NCBI RefSeq assembly: GCF_000524195.1
Contig: NW_020170490.1
Location: 10,664-74,663, forward strand
DNA length: 64,000 nt
Direction: 5' to 3'
Source: Echinococcus granulosus
Lineage: Eukaryota; Platyhelminthes; Cestoda; Cyclophyllidea; Taeniidae
Position numbers and translations under genes: made by a program. Shown here piece by piece: positions 12,940-25,000 of this stretch. Every line of letters starts with the position of its first letter. Position 1 is the first letter of the stretch. The notes below the pieces were generated by a model that worked only from the letters and a program-made list of their open reading frames with translations, was not told the origin of the DNA and made no database searches.

Positions 12940-15900
12940 CAGCCAGTGAGTCAACATTAATTCCACTCGGCGTAAGTGACTAGGGTGAGGTGAATGGTTC
13001 TTGAAAGTGACACGTCCTAAAACAGATGGGAATTAACTACAACCTAATGGACGGCGAGGCGGAAGAAGGCGAATTCATCGACCGGAGATAATTAAACGCA
13101 TCTCCCCCACCTCCATGATAGGGGAAGACAAGGGAAAAAGGGCGCAGCTTTTTAGTTCGGATAACTTTTCTGACTAACAAAGCAATTGACAAAAGGTGTA
13201 AGCTATTAATTACGGTTTAAAACATCATTTTGCTATTTTTTTTAAAAAGCCATTCGTTGGAATTGTCGGTGGAACGAATAGATAACAAACTTGCTGCAAG
13301 TATATAGTGCTATAAGGTATCAGGCTTACAGAATAATTATCTTATCGTCTTTTGTTTAAATTTCCTCTATTTTGCACACTTCATAGCTCCCGTTTTTTCA
13401 AATGTACCCTTATACGATAGGTTTTTTGAATTTTCATGTACAGTACAGTATTTTTTTACAGATTTTCGGTTTGTCAGTAAGACTTATTGGTAGTTTTTAA
13501 ACTTATTAGCAGTGACAATTTTCGGACGATTTTATACTGTCGGTTTGAGAATGTGCACGAACAAAATTGATCAAATTGACCAACCTCATTTGTCTCGACC
13601 CGAGGCAGTTCAAGCCGTGCAGCATACTGTAGGACAATGCAAACACAACTTCTTCGTTCTCCTACTCCTGGCTCTCATCCGCTGCCATGTTTAGAAGACG
13701 CGACTTGCATATATGTCTATAGGTGTCTCATGGAGGTAAGGCCATGGAATTGCAGGTGCGGTAAGTCGAGCATGAAATGGTGCATCGTGTGTGTGGTTTC
13801 TTTGTGGGTAGGTGATTCCCTCTTTCATTGAACAAAAGTTCTGCTCTCTTTGGAAATACTGCTTAAATGGAATCTGTAAATTTAGTCCCATTTCTCCAGT
13901 AAAATTCTAGATGATAATTTGACTAACGACTGATTTTAAGTAAGTAGAAAACATTCTTTTCATGCAAACGACTTAACGCGTTCGCTACCACGATCTTAGC
14001 AGAGTTAGCATCCACGGCACAGATATTTCATTTCACGATTTTAAAACGAATTGTCGGCAATATTCTGTAATGAACAAGAAAAACGTAGTTAACTCTTCTG
14101 GTTTGTTGATTGTCAATCACTTGAACCATCAGAGTGTCAACAGGTTCCTAAAGCCTTTGTGGAAGGAAACTGTAAATGGGGATGTTTGCTTCTTTTCAAA
14201 CGAGTTTATAAGCTTCTCCCGATTTTTAAACAAAAGAACTAAGAATGTAGGTAGAAGACTACAAATAAAGAAATGAGTTGAGAAAAATGCTATGGATTTA
14301 GGCGTCTAAAATTAGCCTTAAGGCTTCTGTGTCAGTGTTAGAAGAAGTATGGTTTAGTAGAAAGTTGGCTCAAGACTATTAAATGAATTTTTCAAAATAG
14401 AGACCCAATTTTTGCGTAGTTAATAATGATATACTCAAGAGAAGTTGCAGCTGAGAGATTTCGCTTATGAAATGAGAATTTTTTAGGCTTGAAAGGCAGT
14501 GATGGAGAGTGGAGTCCAAAAGGGTAGAGGCCTTCTCTCTCTCTACTTCCTAAAGCTATAAAAGACGGCGCATCCCTTTGTATGGCTAAAAAACCGTCCA
14601 GTGGGAAAAGTTCTCATGTCCAGAATGAAAGAATCATGCTGGAGGCTGCCTCCACTACCGCACTGTCTCGCCCTTCAAGTAATCACCTACACGCTTAAAA
14701 GTAACGCGATTTATAAAATTGCCTATGCATTGAATGAGTTTAAAATTAGTCGAAAAAGTGATACGCCTGGAATGAGAAACATTCAATTTAAACCGAGATA
14801 TAGGAGTGAAAGAGTTCTCTACTGTTACACTAAGTCATTTATAACGAGTGAGTGAAATGCCCTAAAACTTTCTGACAAAATAAACAGAACTGTAGCAGTA
14901 AAAATCTACATTACCATTCATGGACGATTTGATACTCGTAAAAAACACCGTTATTGATAACAGCAGAAATAATCCCGGTTTGGCGCAGACGTCTCTTGCC
15001 AACACATTTGTTTACCTGAAGTTCAGTAATGATAGATCATTAAAGCAGAACTGACTTGCCCGAGTGACAGGCGTTTACTATTAAGCAATCCTTTACTTTC
15101 AAACAATGTAATAATTTGGGGTTTTGAGGCTCTTATTTTAGAGAGTTTCATCTCCTGCCATCTTTCATGCCGACCAAGTGAAGGCTTAAAATCCGGCTGC
15201 TAAAAACCAAACCGAGAGGTTTAATTTCCTCCCATCCTAGCAAGCTAAAACAAGGCATTCTCGTGTTCATATAGACTCGTTCATTTACTATTTGAAGTCA
15301 GTTTTAAAATGTCTAGTTTTTGTCTTAATTACAAAGCACTTCAATTGGCACCCAACCAGCGGGCATGCTGTGGACACTGGATTAGCTGAGAATGTTCGGT
15401 TCATTCGAACATCCTTAGGGGAATAGTTCAAATTACTCTAGTATAAAACTTGCAGTGGTCAAAGCGGTGTAACTATGGTTAAAACTACTCTGTTTACTCT
15501 TACGTCAGCTTATAACCAGCAAAAGATGAGGTGATGTGCTATGTGGAATACGAGGGAAATTATAACTGCTTTAGTACTTTATTTTTTACCAGCGGTGTAG
15601 GCATCCGTAGATCCGATTGATATTCCCTTCCGTAATATCCACTGGGGTAAATAAATTCCCTATAATAGTCTCTTTCCTAAAATAAGTAGGAACAACGGTG
15701 TCTTACTTTGTCAAGGATAAAGATCAAGAGGGCGAAGTGATATTCTTTCGTCTTTCCCTCCTTGATATGCGGAGTATCTTGGCGTTTTAAATGATAATGA
15801 GAAGAACACGTCTTATGCTGTTCCCTTTCGGCCTTTCACTGCCAAGTAGAGGCATGTGCATGTTGTCAGATCGTCCTACTCCCAAACACTTGACATAGTG

Positions 15901-16959
15901 TGGATAAATGCTAATTTAATCCATCTAGCTCAACAAATTTGCAGCGTCTATTGCATCAGTCTCGATGAGAGTGGACCACTCTTCAAAGTCACCATTAGCA
16001 TCGATGCAAGTGAGAAGGGATTCGGGGTATTCGACTGCTAATGCGAACGCGGCGAGATGGGCAGATAGCCATATTTTCCTTTCGTATAAAGGAGAGTCTC
16101 ACATAACGAAATTAACAGAAGTCATATAAAGAGGTGTGCAAAGCGAGTAGCTAAAGAGAACCTAATCTTCTACCTGATGACTTCCATTGCAAAGTTGTGG
16201 CTGTGATGAAATATCGTCAAATGAAGGACAGATATTCTAATTTGAAATGGAAGCATGACGCCATGCTCTATTAAAATTGGCGAACGAGTGAAATGGAATT
16301 CTACTGTGCTCCGTTCTGGCAATAAAATATTTTTTGGTGTTTTAAGCAGAAGGCAGAAAAAGAGCATTTAAGCGTGTGACTAGTATAAGTAAAGCACCTT
16401 CGGGATGCAAAGTAACATCAGTCCGACTGTCATTCTAGAACGGCTTACTCCATTTCGTCACCAGTGCTGAAACACCCACCTCCACATACATGTCTTCATT
16501 CTGCACTAAAGTGATTCCCCCGGGTTTTGCCACGACCAACAATGCTATGCGCGCAATCCTCTTGTTCCTTGTCAAAACGCTTCTCCAAGTTGCTGCAACT
16601 CAACAACAGCAACTCTTTCATGCTACCCACAATCAGAATGCTGTGGCGATATTCAGCATGAACCAACTTTCTCAAATCAGAGATGCCTGTGTTTAAGAAG
16701 AAATATGTTGAATCGGAGTGTGCTGTGTGATGTAACGTTAACCATTTTCCCTGAAAAAATTCGTCCTTTGCAAAATTTCTTCTCACAAAAGTTATTTTTG
16801 GATTACGCGTGCAGGATAAGGCAGGTAATCCACGATCCACAAGCTACGATTAACAAGCTAGCTTAGTTTTCACCAGAGTGACAGCTCTAGTGATAACCGA
16901 GCAGCTGTTGCTAATGCTGGTGATGACGTACGGCCACGTCCGTCGCTGACGTTTAGATG

Positions 16960-18670
16960 TACTGCTAACGATCGTCTCGTAAATGTTCACACCACTTAAT
17001 CGCATGTCCTACTGTGGATGGGTAGCTGATAGTCGTACCACCGTATCATACTGCTTGAAGACTTCCCTAAATGCGACTAAATTTTCACGTCTTTGCATTA
17101 GACAGTCTCACTGAGAATAAGTCTCTTTCAATGCCACATCTTGTTCCACGTCCCATGCGCTCGCAAAATTTTGTAGTTTATTCTTAAAGGTATGTATAAA
17201 ATATCCATGCTTTATTTCTACTTTAGACACCTTAAATTATCCTAAGTTATTCAAGTCACCATACATTGTCATTATTCCATAATTAGAGCTGTATATATCA
17301 TTTATATGAAAGACAGTAGAGGTCTATGAAAACCAGTTTATCGTTGCTTCCGCATAAAGATGATCAACCTGGACACCGAGTCTGGTTATGTACTCTCCGA
17401 AATTACTTTAGCGGCCCCTTCTTAGCCAGGTCAAATTGTGAGGAGGGCATGAATGGGGTTTCCGTGGAATTATCCATTAGCTCTTTAATATACTTTTTCC
17501 CCCTTATAAAATCTGAACTATGCTTTAGCTTTAAGCAATTTAAAAATGACACTTGAGCCAGAGATAGGGAGGATTTTGTGGCTGAAGACTACAAATTCAC
17601 TCGTGGCAGCACTCGACCGGAGTTGTTGCAAGTCCGTGGATTGATTCCAATGGTAAATTATGCAGACGAAACAGCAATATTCGGATTGAATGGAGAGCAT
17701 AAAATTCCTTCCGATCAACGTGATTTAAAAGGCACAAATCACGAACAGGGCAGTCTCGTAAAGTGGGAGAAAAAATAAAAAGGAGATATAAGGCCGTCAT
17801 TTGGCGTATCTTCTCTAAGATCTTCAAAAATACCGACTAATTCCAAATACCACCATCGGTTGTGCATTTGTAGGAGCCAAAGTAGAATAATGGGCTTCCT
17901 TAGTTTATTGCCAATTTCGTTCGTTTGTCAAAATCTTTCGCGGAAATCCAAATAACGACTTTAAAGGAGATCGTCAATTCTAGTCTGCCAGATGAGACAT
18001 ATTAAAGGATAAATTTAAAAAGTTGGAGGATATACCTGATTGGTGAATTGATACCCACCTGCGTTTTGAACCAGAAGTGGATGAATGATCTGTCTATACT
18101 TGCTCAAAGACTGCCGTCAGCGAGAGACTGGAAGAGCGTTGAACCAGTCGCGCAATAATACGCACTTTTAAGAGGGAAAACATTTAGAAAAAAGAACTGT
18201 GAATCCGCAATTGTTGTCAGTGAGTTGCCTTGCCGTAACCCGCTGATGCAGACCGCTTTGAAATCAAATCAGCGGTATTTCAAGAGGCAAAAATTTCCTC
18301 CAGGAAATACAAATTTTCAATTTGTTAAGAAGATTGATGCCTCTTTCAGACTTTATTTTTACCAGATCAAATTATAATGATGGTAGATTTCAAGGATTCC
18401 ACATTCAAATGTCACATACCATATCGCCTTATAAGGCCGTTAAAACACTTTCAACATGAACAGGTGGATTCCGTTCCAACTCAGTCTCAATACAACCAGC
18501 AGTTTTACATTTGTGGGATCCAAAATGAGCTAATGAGCTCTCTTAGTTCACTACTTATTCCATTCAGCTTTTCATACCTTTTGGCTAAAACCCAAATAAG
18601 GATGTCGAAGGAGCTTGTCAATTCTGGCTTGTCAAAAGAGGTATACTAAAGGAGAAATCAAAAAAGTTGG
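16960..18670. repeat. Degenerate dispersed repeat, copies A and partial C
   Basis: Two sub-blocks (about 16965-17160 and 17990-18480) recur in the same order and orientation at about 21075-21295 and 21940-22390, with many substitutions and small indels. The shared words include GATACCC.CCTGC.TT.GAAC.AGAAG and CACCTTGTTCCA. Part of the unit is also repeated in tandem: about 17866-18025 matches about 18511-18670, an offset near 645 bp. No intact open frame remains. This looks like old transposable-element DNA, but the family is unknown to me. Confidence 0.5.
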
Positions 18671-19036
18671 ATCAAATTTTAGCATGGCTTGGTGCAACGG
18701 CTTACAACATCAAGCATGGATGTGTGCTTGATTATTATCCATATCCTCTTCAGTGTCCTCTACAATTTCCCGCCTATCTTGAGCCCCCATTTCATAAAAT
18801 GATGGACAGAATCGATGGGTGCAATTCGAGCTTGCCAGATTTAGGAACCTAGTTTACCTCACTTTCAAAGCTGCAGAATTAGTTTTTAGCATTCCCGGAG
18901 GGTGTACTGCCCAAAAATGGTGCATCACCTTGAGACTGATGCGTCACATTCAAGGAGACATTGAGTACTTGATAGTACTAAAGAATTACATGTCGCACTT
19001 CATTAAAATAACCGACAGTTAACGTGTCACGAACAA

Positions 19037-22000
19037 TTACCAGCAATACGGTTGACAACAAAGCAGCTTGTTTAGATCCTCATCAAGTGAGAAGGAAAAG
19101 CTGAGGTGGAGGCCATTATGTAAATAACTCTCCGTCTCTTCATTTCGTCCTACACGAAACGGCGCCCTTTTTGGATTGCTTGCCCACCAATTGACAAACC
19201 GGTTGACTGGCTGACTTGTGATGAGAAACAGCTTTTGGTTGGTGGTGTTAATTTCTATGAGTATATTATTAGGCGTCGCAAAATGCTCCACGCACTGCCT
19301 CTCCCACATTTCTAGAGTGTGCGTCACTTCGTCCCCAAAAGTCTGCTTTTTGCGTGACTGTAGACTTACTTTTTCACCTGCTGAAGACCAAGCAGCTTCA
19401 TCTGAGATCCAAGTACTGAATGCAATTGGAGCGTCAGATTTAGTAGACAATCAAGGTCAAAGTAGAATAGGCGTTTGGGAAATATAAAATGGGATAGAAA
19501 AAGGTATTGTGGGCTAGCATATTCGTATCCATAGTAGGCGCCTTCTAAAAGTTGGAACTGTCTAATTCGGGAATGGATTATTAGTAGTGCTGTTACTGAT
19601 TTGGATGGACAAAACCTTCTAAAGTGATATGTTTAGTTACCTCGCATCTTTAGGTGGTTGAAAGTAGAATTAAACATGATCATTTTAAAACTTTAATTAG
19701 AGGATTGGAGTAAATGATTCTTAAACTGAAGTCAAAGCTTGCTTCCATAACGACAACAATTGGGCTAATTTTGTTTATATGTTTATGAGTGAGAGACTGG
19801 AATCGATGAAGTAACACGCAAGTTAAGAAAAAGCCAGTATTACTCCTGTGCTTATAAATGTCCTTAATCAATCAAGGAAGTTATTTACACTGGAGAAGGT
19901 CACTACTAACAATGATTGGTGAGCATAGCCACAAAGTAGATTGTGGAAAATTTTTCAACCGTATGTTTACATGCACCATAAAGTGGGTTTTAATGTGCAT
20001 CTAAATTATTTTTGGCACGTGTGGTTTGGCAAGATGCGTTTTAGGTCGTACTCCCTACTATTTGCATTATAAGTAGATAGAGCATTACATAGGGTGGCGT
20101 AAATTAGCACTACATAATTACATAATAATTGACTTTATGTATTACCCATTTCTCTAGTATGTACTACAAAAAATTGATGTAATTTAATGAAAAAAATCAA
20201 GAATCAAAGATATGGGATTTCAGAAATGACAATGTGATATTATTAAGGTAAATGTCTCTCCGTGAATTTGACTTCAAATAATTATCGGACAATAATTCGT
20301 CACTTTCTAGTCCTGTGGACAATGGGTGAGTAGTGTCGAGCTACAAATAGAACGTGTTGAAAATGTACACGTGCTAGTAGATTTGCAATCAGAAGAAGTT
20401 ACAGCATATCGTGTTAGTGGCGTCGAATCAATGACTGAGGAGGAAGTACAGGTGAAGTGGACCTTCAGTCGGATTTGCCACCACCCATCACCGCTCTTCG
20501 ATGGTAGATTGAGCCAAGGTTATCCTAAATGGCACATTTGGTAAAGGGACCTTGTGTGTAATTTGGACCATGCCTGTGTTGCTATCCAATACTCCCACAA
20601 AGGAGATGTGCTTTGTGGTGATAGATGAGTATTTTTTCTCCATTAGGTTTGCGGTTTGCTAAAGTTGTACACCTTAAACGTATCCGTAAATCATCCTTTC
20701 GTTCGTAAATCTTCACAAGAGCAGTTCAAGTCTAACTTTGCGCTTATGGATTTAAAGGAAACAGAGAATTTTGGTTGCAGAAACGGTAAACAATTTTACA
20801 CTGTTCAGTCTTCACCTAATAACAAGGAGGATTTTTGAAAACCATCGTGGCACATTTAGCACAAAAAAATTGCACATATTCCAAAGTGACTTTTCTTATC
20901 AATGCCATAGAAGGGATACTCTCGCGCATAAAATTTCCCTTTTTGACTGATAAGGGGTGATTAAACGCACCGGATGAGGCAGACCTTGCAAAAGCTGGCT
21001 GTGTTCGTGAGAATGATAACATTGAGCCGGAATTGTCACAACCACGATCATCATTGGTATTTGGATGTACAGATTACAAGCGTCTCGCAAATTTTTGCCC
21101 CGATGGACCGCTTGTCCTATTAAGGGAGAGTAGCTAAACGCCTGACTTAGTACCTGACAGGTCTACCACCTCATCGTGCTGGGTTTAAGGACTTCTGCAG
21201 ACAGAACTATATGTTCACGGTTTCATAGATGATGACCTCATTGAAAAGAAGCTTTCCATAACTCCACACCTTGTTCCATGTTCCATGTACGTGTACACTG
21301 TCACTGCCTAATGCCAGCTGGAGGTGGTACGAAAGCATCAATAGCATCGTCTTTTAAGGTCTCCAGATAATATGCAGTCTCGGTGTGACTTAAATACTTC
21401 AGTTGCATGATGTTTGCGGTATTTTTGAGTCGCAAGCACTATTTCCATGTTGACCTGCAGCTGCAGATAGCCTAAGATTTGAAAAAGTGTGCAATGATAC
21501 TAAACACAATTAACAAGGTACTTGAATTGCAACAAATATTAATTAACCCATCTTTTCTACAACTGCGAGAGTTTAACAGCTCCTGTTGGTCAGGCCCCGT
21601 GACAATCCCAGTTTTAAGACTGCTTTACATAAATGGCAAGTTTGGCGCTTTGCTGCATCCTGCCTAACCGCATTTTCGGGCCAAATTGATCCTTCTTGAG
21701 GAATGGCAAACCCCATACAGTAATTCACCTCCTTGTAAACACATTGAAACTCCCAAACGTATGTGCCAAATTCGTCCTTCAAAGTGGTCATTTAATGACA
21801 AAGTAGGTACTGGATGACCTAATGATCAGATTTCCCTGTATAAGGAAGAAATTTAGGTGTAATCATTTCGGTTTTTCTCAATGGTTTGGAATCACAGGTA
21901 ACACAATTTTATTCTACCAGAAAGAATGAATACCCGGAAGGGATAATTGAGAATCCGGAGTGGAGGACATATTTGGTTAGTGAACTGATACCCGCCTGCA

Positions 22001-25000
22001 TTGCGAACTAGAAGAATACCATAAGCAATAGAATGGAAGGGCGATGGGCTAATCAGCCGATAACATGTGCATTCAAAAGGAAAAATATTGAGTAAAAGTA
22101 CTCAGGATCCACAGTCATTGTCAGTAGGTCACTTTTCTCTACACCGCTGATGTAAACAGCTTTGGAATCTGATCACTTGTATTGTGATAAGTAAAGTTTT
22201 CCCACTATTTTGGTTCCTGGAGGAAGTGCAACCACATGTATCCAAGCAGACCCACATCCTTCCTAACTTCATTTTAATCAGGTCAAATTATAGTGATAGA
22301 GAATTATGACGAGTTCCCCCCTAATTTCCTTCATATGTGCACAATTTTTCAAGCATTATCTTCAATGCCAAGTTCGCTCCGAGGTGACAGAGAGGAAATA
22401 GCTTGACATTAGAGCTGTCAATAAGACTGTGGAGATCAAAGTCCTTAAACAAATATTCGGTGTTACAATTTGATATAACAGTGAAATATCAAGTTTCAAA
22501 AAGGAAGAACAGATCAACTATCCCTAGCACAACGTTTTCCACTTGTGAGAATTAAACAATGTGGCTTATGCTGAAAGAATAATCTTGGCCGTATACCACC
22601 TAATTGTGGGAAGTACCGCTTCTAAATATCAATAAAGTATAAAATAGGTGACTCAGATGCTCGGGCGCCAAAATAATGTTTAAATTCACTAACGTTTTAT
22701 TAGTTTTGACCTTTGGGTTCGGATGGATGACAAGATTCTTCCTAGTAACCTAGATGATAAAATATGGGAATGGAAACAGTTTATTTACGCGCCGTCAGGT
22801 CTTCCTAGCGAAGAGGGAGTTCATCAGTGGCGAGAAGGTGCGGTGCTCGGGAACAAAGACTCTTGGTCTCCTTTAAGTGCACCAATCAACAGAACCACAC
22901 TACTCTGTTCTCTGCCTTTGTGACTAAGTTGACCATTCTCTGCACTTCACAAAACCCCTATTCAAATTCCGAATTTAAGGGGTAATGTCACATTTACCGC
23001 CCTTGTCAGATTCAAATTGATTTTCTACCTCCACAGTGCCAAGGGTTAACTGAACCTTAGAAATAGGCTTGAATCCCAAATCCATGGTTGCTATTATCAT
23101 CCAAAGGATCAGAAAGTGGACATGGACTTACATTCTTTTTCGTGGTTGGAAAGTTGGGAAAATCGAAACCGAAAGATCGGAAATACATTGACACCCTAAC
23201 AGTAATTCACAACGCTTTGGACAGCATCCCATTTATCCACTGGATATCGGTGTAAGCTGAAGACAGAACCCCTTTCGCCTGCAGAGAACAGTGCACTATT
23301 GGAGGTCGCTCCTTCTCAACGTGTGCAATCGTTAACGATGATGGAGCACTCTAAGCAAGCTTAACTGAAATCGTCTTTCTCAGTAGGCATTCTACTGTTT
23401 ATGTTCAAAGTAGTATAGCTTACTTGGCTCGAGAATGTGAACCCCCAAACCTAATACGAATCGGAACATGTTTACCTCAATCCTAATTACACAGCTAGTT
23501 GACTGTGGAGAGAATAATTCCTTTTTAGTTATTCAGAAACATCGTTTATTTCCAGGATATCAGAAGAGCCAGTATACGGGGACCAGGGTATCTACTGTTG
23601 GACCACGTGATGCCAAAATTGTAAGAACTGAAAAAGCCTGCACTGATTTATTCTTTAGTCCCACTATGAGTAGTACAAAGTAAACTATGTATGTTATGGA
23701 GTCAACCACCTTATCGTATTCTCCTGTTGTGCTACCCACTGAGCTCCCTACATCGGTGATCCAATAGTGACATGCATAGGGGCTTGACAGGCCATAGAGA
23801 TCAGAGGTGACAGCAGAGGTGATAATAAGGACAACGCATTAGCCTTATTTCTTTGTTTTGAAGGGTTAAAATATTTTTCAAGGACAAATGTTTGTACAAA
23901 CAGGAATGATGTTACTCGTATTTTTTCTTCCCCTCTTGTTGATAACCATTCCATTTCGCCTTACCGCCACAGCCAACACATCTTGCTTGTCGGCGATGAT
24001 CATAACCATGGGAAACTTCAAAGCAAATCACTGAAAGTATGCAATTTCCAAAGAGGGCTGTAAATGAAATTTATTAAGTTAGCTAAATGATTTGTGCAGT
24101 TTTGGTACCCCTTAATTTGATGAAATCCGAAGTTGTGTAAGAATAGTTGAAACTTACCAATCAATGGGAGAAAAGTCCTATTTGTGCGCCTAGTTCTAGA
24201 CATCACAACCCAAGGCCTTAACTCACTGCCACAAGAGGGAAGGAGGAATGTAGGAAGGAGAAGATACGAGCTTCTTCCCATTCGCACCCTTTTGAGCAGC
24301 GTCTTTAGCGCTCTTTTTAGTCAACCCCTCGGGTTGGCCATCACAACGAAGTCCTTTCTGTAAGTAAGAACACTCCTTAGCCAACCGAGCCAGTCATCAA
24401 ATTTGCGTGCAAAAGACACATTTTCCTACCACGTTACTGATCCTCTTTGGAGACTCCAATGAATCCGGGGTTTTCGACCTGTTTGGGAAATGTTTTGGCT
24501 TGAAGGAGAATGTGCCTCCCATCTCGCGCGTCTATCACTAGTCTTAAGAACACTGACCTAAATGAAGAGTCATTTAATAAGGAAGGGAGATTAAAAGAGT
24601 TTAGTGGGGAAAAGTTTCGCATCTATTCACCCTAGTTACTATGTTCTTACTTCAGTGTTACCCAGCTATATCTGTCTCGATCCCAGCGGGCTAGAAGAGG
24701 ATTGGAGGAAGTATCACGTTTTCACCAAATTGACATCTGCATACAGGTAAGGTCGACTACCTTGTAAGGATTTTTTAGACGGCCTACGGCAGTGTCGCTT
24801 CAGCTGTTAATGGCTTTCCCGCGAAACATGCAGCTGGGATGGTTGCCGAAAATAGACGTCATTTTCAGTCTTTCCCTTATATGATGTCGCAGATCCGCCC
24901 ATGCACAGCATATGCCCCTCTTCAGCGGTTGTGGTGCACTTTTCCTGGACATCCTCATTGCTAGCGTACTTATAAACCTGGCTGTCTTTGCTATCGTTTA

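Larger units (their letters stand above)
10331..19036. other. Intergenic interval between SIX3/6 and the EXT1 3' end
   Basis: No supported protein gene was found. The interval is A+T-rich with only short, non-homologous frames. It contains the CRE/E-box inverted repeat (11345-11364) and the let-7-like hairpin candidate (12848-12939), listed separately. A TATAAAAG octamer lies near 14558 about 60 bp before a short plus-strand ATG frame, but it is not convincing. The first copies of the degenerate repeat cluster start near 16960. Confidence 0.6.

Noticed and set aside
14557..14620. TATAAAAG followed by an ATG frame as a small transcription unit
   Set aside because: The octamer is expected a couple of times by chance, and the frame has no protein-like features beyond its length.
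20328..20455. Plus-strand exon-like frame (VELQIERVENVHVLVDL) with a CAG|GTGAAG donor
   Set aside because: It lies within the EXT1 intron amid repeats, has no homologue I recognise and no partner exon; kept only as a note.
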